Positions 35,282 through 46,020 of a stretch of DNA of 64,000 nucleotides are shown piece after piece. The notes beneath the pieces were generated by a model. The model saw nothing but the letters and a program-made list of their open reading frames with translations, made no database searches and was not told where the DNA came from. The first letter of the stretch is position 1; each line of letters starts with the position of its first letter. The translations under genes and the position numbers were made by a program. This DNA comes from Cryptomeria japonica. Lineage: Eukaryota; Streptophyta; Pinopsida; Cupressales; Cupressaceae. The stretch is taken from NCBI RefSeq assembly GCF_030272615.1, contig NW_026729138.1, positions 114,972-178,971 of the forward strand, written 5' to 3'.

Positions 35282-36266
35282 GTTAGTAATTTACCTCATT
35301 TTCTCCTTGTTTTGTTTCAATTTTAAGTAATAGCTCAAAATCAAATCCACTCAGCCCAAACCATTTCCTAAATATAACTATTGAGCTTGTCTATGTCGAA
35401 GGAGCCATCTTTCAGTTTCACAAGCCAGTTAAAATTTCTAAACTTTGTCTGGTAATCCTTCAGATTTAAAATAAGCACTCAGTTGTATCCATCCAGTGTG
35501 TTGGATGCACTGATTAAGCCTAGTGCCTATTATGCTACCATTTGTCAAAATAATTGTAATTTGTCAAATCCCTTAACACCCTCTGAGTTTGTCTGCTCAT
35601 TTTTCAGATCAGCAGTAATTTCTTCCTTGTCAATAAATGTTTTCTAATGCTAAATTTTTATAAATATATCTAATCTCCGAAACTTGACAGAATAAGAAGA
35701 CATAGAGAATACAAAAGCAATATAGATTCAGCTGATCAACATAGAATTTCAGCTATTGCACTTAAAAATACACAGTACAATACAAATAGAAAGTTGAGTT
35801 AATAAAATTAGATCCAAGTAAAATAGAGCATGGGCTGTGTATGGGCTGCTGACAAATAATAAATGTGATAATAAAAGAGTTTGAAAAAGCAGGACAGAGG
35901 CAGATGAGGATAAGACAATTCATAACAGAAGTCTTCAGGTACTAATTGAAGCAGCAGCGCCTTGTCTGATGAGATAGCATAACTGTGGTGGTTGGGGTTG
36001 GCTATTCCAACAAACTTGTGCAAAAACATATATTCCAGAACTCAACCTTTCGCTAGATTTCTGGAAAAAGGATCGGTAAGACTGGGTTTCATGGGGCGTC
36101 AGATCTTTTTTCAAGTGTCAGGAAGTCTTCTTTTAAAAAAAAAATTGCTACAGAATTGATTGGAATTTTTGGCTGACGAATAACAATGACTGTAAATTTG
36201 AGCGGGTGGAAAAAGTGAAGTCTTAGACATTGTCCGTTTTGCCACAGGTCAATCATTTGAAATTTT

Positions 36267-37744
36267 TCAATTTTTTATCAATTGACTCTTTAGCAATCTT
36301 CTCTTTTGTTCTTTGCAACTTTCTTCAACTGCTACAGTAGTCAAAGTCTTTAGCAATCTTTTCTCTGTGTCTGCAGTCTCTTCTTCATATTTCTTTGCGT
36401 CTGCAGTCTCTTCTTCATATTTTTTTGTTAACTGGCTATTGCTACAACTACTGCACTTTTCAGTATTCACAATGTCTTTGATACATTCTCTTTTACAAGT
36501 TCTTTTCTTTTGTCTCTAACTGATGGTTACAACAAAGTCTGCTGACTTAAATTATTTCTTTGCATAATAACTTCAAACCATCTTTAAGATCTGCATATCT
36601 TTTCTCAATAAAAGGACATTCGTTTGGCTTCCCTCAACTGTTGCGGCAGTCTCTCAAACTCGTTGTTTTCAAGTCTTCAAAACATCAGCTTGGAACATCT
36701 TGCAACTTCATAATCTATAGTTGTCTTGCTAGACGATGATTTCTTTTGACTCAAAAACATTTTTCATTACTTTTAAACATTCAAACTTTTTATGATTGTT
36801 AACATTTTTCACAAATGAAAATTTGTACAACCTTTTGAACATACTTGTAAGTTTTTGCCAACAAGATCCATAGGTCCATCTACAGTCCATTTTTATACAA
36901 TCTGTTGTAGATTCTTTCTTCCAAAACATTTTTTCACAATGATTTCTTAAACCACAAATTTTACAAAGATGCAAATCCCAACACGTCTTTAATGTGATTC
37001 TCTGTTTCAATGAGAACACCTAATACAATGTCTTTCTTAGGTTATTTTGCTTGAACTAGTAGCATCATTTTCTTTTCTTGTGACATATCCAAGGCCCTCA
37101 TATTTTGGCCTCATTATTGCCTCAATAGGCTCTCTGATTCCTTGTTCATGTTCTCCCAATCCTTTACCTTTATAACCCCCTTTTTTCATGATATTCAAAC
37201 CAACAATTTAAAAACAACTTTTCTTAATCTCATCACATCTAACAAGACTTTTAGACTCATTAACATGCTTATCTTTATCACAAATGACTTTAATAAAATT
37301 ACACTTATCAAATGATGAACACAAATCTTCTGTACTACATGAATCATCATGGACCAATGTTTTTGACTTTCAACTTTCATTCTCTTCATTCAATTTTGAT
37401 ATTTCTTTCTTGTATAAACTATTCTCCTCTTCTATTTTTTTCAGTTTCTCTTCTAAGTCATCAAACACCTTTTCTCTTTGCTCTAAATCGTCCTTCCTTT
37501 TCTTAATCTTATCAAATAGCTTTAACATTTCCTTTAGATCTTCATTTTTCTCTAGATCTTCATTTTCTCTTTTACTTTGTTCAATTTTTTTTTCAAGATC
37601 ACAATTCTCATCCAAAAATTTACATTTTTCAGCTTGTCCCTCTTTTATGATTGCAGTCATCTTTAATTTAAATTTCTTCATTTCCATTATTTCATTTTTT
37701 AAAAGATCTATCTGACTAATTAAATTTTCATTTTTTTTCTTCAC
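36267..37744 (-). pseudogene. Broken coding remnant: coiled coil, G-patch-like and Cys-rich parts
   Basis: In order on the minus strand: 37,370-37,744 encodes a Lys/Glu-rich coiled coil ending KLNEENES then a stop. The same frame continues with KSKTLVHDDSCSTEDL. Next, 37,037-37,189 reads GGYKGKGLGEHEQGI...PIEAIMRPKYEGLGY, a G-patch-like pattern. Then 36,729-37,019 has CKICGLRNHCEKMFWKK, like a zinc knuckle with the last Cys replaced. Finally 36,267-36,470 has KKYEEETAD repeated twice. Coiled coil plus zinc knuckle suggests a gag-like retroelement polyprotein. The G-patch part is known in some plant retroelements and in splicing factors. Stops and frame changes show it is dead. Family not proven. 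Confidence 0.5.
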
Positions 37745-39087
37745 TTCTTTCCTATCTTTCCCATTGACTTAATAGATTGGTTTCTATGATTTGGGTAGTA
37801 CCACTTACCTTTACTCACTCTCCCATGTTTTTCGTTAGGTAGCTCAAACACACCTTCAACAACTTTTTAACAAATGCATGCAATCTCTTAAAAATGGGCT
37901 CATCCTGTTTTTTTAAACATAACATGATTAAATATGACATGATCTGGCTTTTGACAGCAGCAAACTCTAAATACTATGACTCTTTCTAATATTTTCACCC
38001 AAATTTAATAGCTTTAATATCTTTCACGAAAGGAGAAATAATTTTTACAAATGGCTCTTATTCTCTAATCATTTGAAATTTCTATTTTCAAGAATGCAGC
38101 TAAGTTGGCATCATCGACATCTGTCAACGATCTGCAGCTTTAGGTGGCTTCTCCTTTTGCTTCAACTATCTTAATCCTTTCAACTTCATTCTATGGCTTC
38201 AACTTACAATACTAACGGCTCCATTATTTCATAGTTTTCAGGATAAACTATATTGGCTGAACCAAAACAAACTCCCATAAATACATAGTTTTGCAGACTC
38301 TAAGCTCTAGTCACCACTCTCAACTAGATGGGACCGTCTAAATGTTTAAAAAACACTCTATAATGTGAAGCATTGAGTTGGCTCCTCAGCTGTGACATTT
38401 GCTTGATATGTACAACTTACTATGTAGTATGTACAATATTGATCCTTCCAAAGCAGAATCCCATGTTCAATTTCATGCTAGACAATATAGAAGTGTAATC
38501 CCGTCAGTGATGGCACCTAAGCCAAAGGTGGCCGGAAGAAAAATTTACCGAACCAAGAAAACATAAGGCTGAGGAGAAAAAAACAATGCAAACAACAAAA
38601 AGGTTGTGGGAAGTAGGTTGTATTGGGATATTTCTGGGCGTTCATTGGTGCTGCAAACACTATTACAGATTCCGAGGCATACACTATTACACTGCTACGA
38701 ACTGGAATGAGCATGCGACTTGACTTTGACTCTAGATATAGAAAAATTGTGCATGCTCAAGGCAGAACAAATACTTGCGTGACAAAACGAGCTAGTTTTC
38801 TCACGATATGCGTAGTGATGGGCACTGAGATAAACGCAAGATAGGCATTCGGTATTTGATAGAGGAAAAGTCACTTGGATAGACATGCATGCAACAAAAT
38901 GTGGAAGAACAATCAAGCATAGGAACAATAAGGATCTGAATGATGTAATTATGGAAGGAAGAGAATTTGGCATACTGTTTGACAAGGGTGTGGTCATCCA
39001 ATCTAATAGAAGGTATCGTTTTATGAATCTTAAGTAATCATTTACTGCAACCTTACAACTTGTGCTAAAACTGATTCACTCTGTTGC

Positions 39088-39394
39088 CAGAAACGGGACG
39101 ACAGCGTGTCGTTTCCGGTTTCAACGAACGAAAACGGTTTCTGAGCAGTGCCCAAAGTTTTTGCATTGATTTTTTAATTTTTTTTAATATTCACCAAGCC
39201 CGTGTAAGAAGTTTGATTTGTTTTCTAAATATTCATTCCAGTTGGTAGTTCTATATTATCACTTTTGGAAGTTTGATTTTTTAATTTTTTCTAAAATTAA
39301 GATTAGAAATTATTTCTTATACGCAACCTTTAAATATTCTGTTTTTCTTTATGTTACTTGCAGTTTCTGTTTCGATTTTTGTTTCTCGTTTCTA
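39088..39394. mobile_element. Possible 307-bp TIR element in the TNL intron
   Basis: CAGAAACGGGA at 39,088 and, inverted, CTAGAAACGAGA ending at 39,394. Near the left end, GGGACGACA and TGTCGTTTCC form a short hairpin. No clear 8-bp target duplication was found. hAT-type MITEs look like this, but the evidence is thin. Confidence 0.3.
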
Positions 39395-40660
39395 GTAACA
39401 TAGACTAAAAGAGAAGGTCAAATTAAGAAATTAGAAGGAAGGCATCAACACAAATTATAACCAGACAATAATGGACGTTACAAGACTATGCAAGCAAGTA
39501 AATAATCAACCGTTTGTCAGAGACGTGCGCAAGAGTTGTGGATTGAGTGCATGAAAATTAAGGATAGATAAACTGTTTTGCACGTGACCTGGTTCTTATC
39601 ATAGAGAAAAACAATCGAGGTAAAAGAATGTATATATATAGTCACCCTGGAAACAGAGTCTACTAAATCTAATAAACAAGGGAGTGCAAGAAACACATAC
39701 TGAGATCAGATTTCAGGCCTTGACATGACTAAGCTTAGTTAATTAATTAAAAGGAACAACTCAACTCAAACAGGTGAATAACAATAGCGATAAAGAATAT
39801 ACAATAGTTTCCTCATATCTAGAAATTGGTGCTAAATGTGACTTCTGATGAGGCCTATAGACCTTTTGGCATGAATGTTTCTACAAATATATTACCGAGC
39901 TCAAAGTATTATGTGTGACTTGAATTTTTTGTATTTGTCATTAACTCTAGTGTGTACCCTCCTCTTAGGAGAAGATTAGGTTAGTGATCTGTGAATTTTA
40001 GCTGTTTGTAGCCTTGCTTGGTGGATCTTGATCTTTCAAAGGTAGATTTTTCTTGGGTTCAATCTTTAGATTTCAAGGGTTTATTCAATGACTGTTGTCA
40101 TTGCTCTAAATACTATCAATTGGTTTCAAATTGTCAACAGTCCAAATATAATGTTGTAGATCTGCACTTCCTACTTCCTAGTGAAAAAATATTCTCTCCC
40201 ACAAGTTCATTGTTAATGGTTCCTTCAAAGATCTTCATCCTACTAAAAGTTTGATCTCATAGATTAGCAGGTCCTTAAAATTCATCGGTAACAATTCCTT
40301 TGATTATTGAGTAGATTGCATTTAATAAGATTGTAGATGTAGCTTTCTAATAAAGTAATTTTCTCCTTCACCATTTCACCATTACATTATTACATTATTT
40401 ATGGTTCCTTTCGAGATCCTTCAAATTTGATGGTGCATTTTCCTTGGGTTGTTCATCACCATAACTAGATGCGTTCATGTCAAATATTCCCCATGGTTAT
40501 TTAGTTCCCTTCTAATATTGTGAATATTATATTTTGTCTAGACAGTTAGAATAAGTACAAAATAGATATACTTTGTAATTGCACTGACATTTGTAAACGA
40601 TAGAAAATACATTCATTCCTTTTTTTGTTTTATAGCTGTCACTAACTTCGCCATATGCAG

Positions 40661-42575
40661 CTTCGAAGCTCAGCTAGTGAAGAAGGTCGTGAACGACATA
40701 ATAAAGACACTTGACAGGGTGCCGTTACAAGTTGCCAAATACCCAGTGGGATTAGAAACGGTGAAAAAAGATCTCATTCAGAAATTGCATCTCGGTTCAG
40801 CCCAAACAGCGGTTAGATTTGGAATATGGGGTATAGGCGGTATTGGTAAGACCACAGTTGCAAAGGCCGCGTACAATGAAGCTTGTAATGATTTCGATGC
40901 TGCTTCGTTTGTATTTAATGTCCGCTCCACTAGCCTTACAAAATTGCAGGGGCAAATTCTCAAAGATTTGGTCAACTATGAAGAAGAACTGCAGAGTGTG
41001 GAAAAGGGCAAATATTTGTTGGCAGATCGTTTGCGAGGAATCCGTGCCCTTGTCATTTTGGATGATGTGGATGACCGAGTGCAATTGGACGCCTTAGCTG
41101 GGCATTGGTTGTCTCCTGGCAGCTGCTTAATCATAACTTCTCGAGATCGACACATTCTCAATACAGCTCACATCTCATCCGTATGCATTCACCAGATGAG
41201 CGGATTGGAAGAAAGTGAAGGTCTCCAATTGCTTAGCTGGCACGCCTTCCTCAGACCGTCCCCAATTCCTGGTTATGAAGTGCTCTCGAAAAGAATAGTG
41301 CAGGCTTGCAAGGGGCACCCTCTTTCTCTGGAAATCATTGGAGCTTTCTTGTATGATAAGCAGAACGACACAGATATTGACTCTTGGAATGAAATTCTTG
41401 ACAACTTTACAGTGAACAAAGACATATTTAAAACACTCAAAATCAGTTTTAAAGGTCTTAGTGCTGAGGAAAGAGAAATATTTTTGGACATTGCTTGCCT
41501 TTTTATTGGGGAACGCACAACTAATCCCATTCTTTTCTGGAAATCCATGTACAAGAATGTGCGCATTGCTATCACCAATCTTTCAATGAAGCTGCTGATA
41601 AGGATAGACGAGAAAGATGTATTTGATATGCATGATCTTGTGCAAGATATGGGGCAAATGGTTGCTGAAGAAGAGCAAACCCGGCAATGGCAGGCTGCGC
41701 AGTCAAGCAGTTCATCCAAAAATGTAAGCAATATCTCTGGCCTTCGTCTCTATAAAGGTGATTTACGGAGTCTTAAAATGTTGGGCACACCTAGTCTTCA
41801 CTATCTTCATTTGGAGCAAGTGCACATAGAAGATAGCATAGACAATCTTCCTCCAAGTTTGAGATGGCTAAAGGTGGATTCTTGTTCCTTTCCGAAGACA
41901 ATGCACAGCTCGATTTTGTTCGAGGAAGTAATTTTAGCAATGAAGAATAAATTTACCTCTGTTGTGGACAGCTTACCGCAATTGAGGATCATGGACTTGA
42001 CTGGCTGCAGATCCTTACAAAACCTCCCTGACAGCATTGGTCATTTGTCACATTTGCAGTCCTTGAATTTGTCTGAATGTCAGAAGTTGGATTGTCTTCC
42101 TAACACCATTTCCAACCTCTCACAACTGCTATACTTGAATTTGAGTTACTGTGAAAACTTACTATACCTTCCTGACAGCATTGGAAACTTGTCACAGCTA
42201 CAGTACTTGAACTTAACTTGTTGTAGAATCTTAATTGAACTTCCTGACAGCATTGGCAAGCTATCACAGCTGAAGGAATTAAGTCTGAGCTGGAGCGAAA
42301 AATTGGAGAGCCTTCCAAAAAGCATTAGCAATTTGTCAAAGCTGGAAATGTTGGATATGCTGAGGTGTCATACCGCATGGAAGTCAATTCCTTATTCCAT
42401 TTTGATCCTGCCAGAACTATGCCTCTTAGGATTACCTACCCGGGTGATGGAGTGGCGATGGTGTAAACCAAGTCTAACAGAGAATCAAGATCAAACAGAG
42501 GAGTGGACTACTCCAAAGTTTAGAGAACCCATGACAGAATTTAGGGCAACCTTAGCTCCGGAATGCCGTAAGTAA
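40661..42575 (+). CDS. TNL exon 2: NB-ARC and LRR region, open
   Basis: Counting from the ATG at 40,677 (632 codons): linker VPLQVAKYPVGL 15-26; P-loop GIGGIGKTT 52-60; kinase-2 LVILDDVDD 125-133, ending in Asp as in TNLs; RNBS-B GSCLIITSRDR 148-158; GLPL-like CKGHPLSLEIIG 211-222; RNBS-D FLDIACLFIG 269-278, TNL type; MHD motif FDMHDLVQD 316-324; about six LRRs near 434-585 with repeated LPDSIGNLSQLQYLNL-type units. All switch motifs are intact. The LRR part is short compared with many TNLs. The frame ends at TAA 42,573-42,575. A strong donor GTAAGTAA overlaps the end at 42,568, so a further exon is possible. Confidence 0.93.
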
Positions 42576-44690
42576 ATGCTAACAGTCAGTTCTTTATAGC
42601 CTATCTTATAATTTGATGGATTGAAATTTTTGCTTTTCTCAATTTGCATGAAATTGTAAAACAATGCACTGCCTGCAAAAATTTATATTGTTTAAACGAA
42701 GACCCGTACTCAAGTTGCCAGGCAAAGCAACAAAAGGTAACAAACATATATCGATCGCCTTCAATGGAATTGAATACTTCCTTGTTATCTTTTTTCTTAT
42801 ATTTTATTGGATTGAAATCAGCGCTGTTACAATCTCATGAATAAAAATTCATTTGAAAATGCATAGAAGATTAATTAGAATTAGAAATATCTATTTATGT
42901 AAATTTTTTTTTAATGCAATTTTAAACATTTCTTTCACTTCAAAGTTGTTTTACAAAATAGTAACTATCACAAGGTAACCTAACCTTTTTTTTGTACGCC
43001 GAGAGGCGAAGAGTTCCTATACAGTTCCAGCATATTCTGTGTAAACATTAAAGAAAATGGAAACATGATGGAAGACCAAAGACCATAGTGGAAAATTGAA
43101 CCAAACATATGAAGAGTCTGCTGTTACAATTTAATTGTTGTAAAGGAGGAAGTGAAGAATATTAAATGCATGCATTCTTGAGGCGTTTCAGCTACGCAAC
43201 TCTTCACTCATTGTATGGGAAGGTTTGCAGCAATAGTCATATGATTTTCTTGAGTAACGTCGATGTAAAATTTTATGATGATAATTATTCACGCTTTCCC
43301 CTTTCATTTCAAGTATTCATGTTCGTTGTCTGGAGAAGAGTTCGAGGTCATGGTATCTGATATAATAGTGTTTTTTCAAAGGTTTTTTCATACTTTCTTT
43401 TTTGGCAGGAAGGTTTTTGGCTCATGGGATTTGGCACAGGGCTTTGGAAAATTTTGTCTTCTTCCATTGATAGCACCTATGGAGTCTACATTTGAAAATT
43501 ATCCGATGGGTTTTTTTGGCAAATTGTCATATGGGCTCTATGCAAAACTGATATTATATGTGTTGTGACCAGAGGTTCTCTTCCCAGGGTTCTTTCCTGT
43601 GGTATGCTCTATGAATCTTATGTAAAAAATAAAAAATATTAATAAAAAGTTTAGTGGAATAATCCACTTTTATTGAAAAAAAAACAAAACTGATGAAATT
43701 TTTTTACGATTTCTATATGAAGAATTGCATTTGTTGCATCAAGCAACTAATGCAAAATAGTGTTAAGGAGACCTAGGGTTTTCATTACCAATGAGAATAT
43801 GATTGTCTTGGAAGAGTGAATCTACAACAATGTGTTTAACGAGAATATTCATTTACAGGTATCCGTACTTGGCATAGTTGTTCAAATGGTGACTGCAACA
43901 TTTGGATTTGTGCTATTGATTATATTTAGATGAACAAATTTGCCATCCATCTGTTTATTAGGTTAGTACTATAACATTTTAAAATTCTTATTCCATCATT
44001 TCTAGAAGCTCCATCTCCTGTAACCTGCTCCATGTCTTTAGTACTCTTAATGAAGTCTTTATTGGGTTCCAGTATCCAACAAAAAAAAGTTCATCTTTGT
44101 ATTCACTGCCTTAGATTAGCATGCAGAGTAGTGGTGTTCTCATATCCTTCGATTGATAAGCATTGTGGCAGCCCAAAATACTTCAATGCAACTGCTAAAA
44201 TCATTATCACCATTTCATTGCCGTTACAAAGGGAGATCTGCATAGCTATCATTATAAGAACTTTACCTCTCTGCTTTTGATTTAAAAATTTAACAAACTT
44301 GTATGAAAACTTGAAGACGTTATTAGCAAACATTGTTCTTAATTCATGTATCATAGATTGTAGCAAAGTACAATATCATATAAAATTTATTAATATGCCC
44401 AGATTCAAGTAACTGCTCACTGTACACAAAATTTTGCAGAATGATTGGTTGAAAATTTGCTGACTGACAATTGTACTACTGGAAATTTGGTTACACAGTC
44501 TAATGCAAAATGCAAAATTTAATTTAAGAACAATAATACATTATGTACTTAGCAGGGTTCTTGGTAGATAGATTAAAATGCGAGGACCATCGTTGGAAGT
44601 ATTTTGCTCCACTTGTCATTCATTCATTTCCAATAGACATCCATTTGTAATCCACATTCAATATCAGGCATCTATCTTTGATAAAAATAT
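42576..44690. other. TNL downstream region, no gene recognised
   Basis: Possible 3' UTR or further exons. Candidate poly(A) words are AATAAAA at about 42,840 and 43,641. Short plus-strand frames at 42,644, 43,166, 43,275 and 44,032 have no domain motif. No LRR-like continuation could be identified. Confidence 0.45.
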
Positions 44691-45521
44691 AGAAAGGTTT
44701 CATAAATACATTTAAATTAAAATTTATATCTAGATTTAAATTTAAATTTAAATTTAAAATGATTGATGATTCATTTAACTATTTAAAAAAAAAAATAGTT
44801 TAATTTGAAAATTTAAATGATTTCCATGCAAAATAGAAGAATTTTTTTAGAAATTTTTTATTTATATTTGAACTTTAATTTTAAATTTATCATTTAAATA
44901 TTTTTAAAATAGAATTTATATAATTTTAGAATTTCAATTGATTTGCATCCAAAAAAAAGAAAAAGAAAAGTTCAATAGAAATATTACTTATGTAGTTAGA
45001 TTGATCTATATTTTTAAAAATTTCACAACTAAAAGGATAAGGCATTTTGTTTCTATTAATGCCTACAAAAGTGTAAAAGCAAAAATTTTAAAAGAGAAGG
45101 AAGGAAAGAATCTTAATTTTCAATTTAGAAAGATCAAAGCTATTTTCTATGTTTCTAAATCTTAAACACAAAAATATAATGTTTCTAAATTTGAAAATAA
45201 AAAATACAATTGCATGCCCACATTAATATTTCAAAAAAAAAAATGTAGTCTGTTATTTTCAATTTAGAAATGTAAAACAAAAATTAATGTTTGGAAATTT
45301 CAATCATAAAAATATAATGTTTCTAAATTCAAAAAAAAAAATTACATATCTACAAAAATATTTTAAAAATACAATATAATATTTAATATATAAAATATTT
45401 ATTATTAGAAGTTTCTAATTTATCATATAGATGGGATTTTTTCTATTTATATTCTATTGATGTTAGTTGAGTTGCACAAATATTTCAAAAATAATATATT
45501 ATTTTTTATTTTTTATTTAAA
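44691..45521. repeat. AT-rich DNA with repeats shared with the telomere-element spacer
   Basis: Contains AAATTT runs (44,730-44,760). The stretch 45,410-45,500 (TTTCTAATTTATCATATAGAT, CACAAATATTTCAAAAATAA) matches the spacer of the telomere-like element at 3,475-3,540. Inverted relatives are at 1,865-2,040. The phrase AATGTTTCTAAATT recurs several times. Confidence 0.55.
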
Positions 45522-45708
45522 ACTAGCTTACATATATTTGATTTTAATCAAATATATATATATAATACGCCAGAGATATCCTTATCTAGGTGCCTATTAG
45601 AGTTCAGGTATAAAAATAGGTGCCTAGATAAGGATATCTCTTGGCGTATTATATATATATTTGATTAAAATCAAATATTTGATTAAAATCAAATACATGT
45701 AAGCTAGT
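45522..45708. repeat. Long terminal hairpin at the left end of the telomere-like element
   Basis: The inner stem pairs AATACGCCAGAGATATCC... (45,564-45,598) with its near-perfect reverse complement at 45,616-45,650, around a ~17-base loop. Outer arms ACTAGCTTACATATATTTGA and its inverse extend the pairing to 45,522 and 45,708. The right arm has an extra ATTTGATTTTAATCAA copy. It could be a nested foldback element or a functional terminus. Confidence 0.8.
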
Positions 45709-46020
45709 AGCAGTTGTGGCAACATGGGAAACAATAAAAAAATTCAAAATAGAACTATATAATATTATATTATTAATGTTTGTTGCAATAATATGTAATA
45801 TTGTTATTGCAATTATTATTATTATTTTCTATTTATTTGTACTAAAATAAATTATATTATAATATTATTATATTATTATGTAGAGATATATGAAATTTTA
45901 AATATCTATTTCGATTATTTTATATAATATAATTGTGTTGCAAGATCAAAGCAAATACTAAAATTTAAGATAATATAAAACTTTATTTAATGATAATATA
46001 AAACTTTATTTAATCGCAAG

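Larger units (their letters stand above)
35282..40660 (+). other. TNL intron 1, 5.4 kb
   Basis: Separates TIR from NB-ARC, the usual intron position in plant TNLs though unusually long. It contains a decayed minus-strand coding remnant (36,267-37,744) and a possible small TIR element (39,088-39,394). The other parts (35,282-36,266; 37,745-39,087; 39,395-40,660) show no supported gene. The stretch 38,560-39,010 is less AT-rich and reads as broken coding-like sequence on plus (for example GREFGILFDKGVVIQSN), not identified. Confidence 0.8.
34773..42575 (+). pseudogene. TIR-NBS-LRR (TNL) disease-resistance-type gene, probably disabled
   Basis: Family known for intracellular immune receptors: a TIR domain (NADase signalling), an NB-ARC nucleotide switch and LRRs for sensing. 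Two exons are supported: 34,773-35,281 and 40,661-42,575. Intron 1 (35,282-40,660, 5,379 bp) starts GTTAGT and ends CATATGCAG, with ACTAAC at 40,641 as a likely branch site. Joining codon AG|C gives MTGSFEAQLVKKV and keeps frame. The TIR exon contains TAG at 35,037-35,039, between YAS and AWCLKE. The codon was probably TCG or similar, one base away. Without readthrough the product stops at 88 residues. The rest is open, including all NB-ARC motifs, so the loss looks recent, or a shorter NB-LRR protein may be made from the ATG at 40,677. Confidence 0.85.

Noticed and set aside
36313-36519. Plus-strand frame with SSYFFASAVSSSYFF
   Set aside because: It is the complement of a 30-bp tandem repeat in the minus-strand coding remnant. 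No independent support.
40778-42331. Minus-strand frames opposite TNL exon 2
   Set aside because: Shadows of the well-supported plus-strand NB-ARC/LRR coding sequence.
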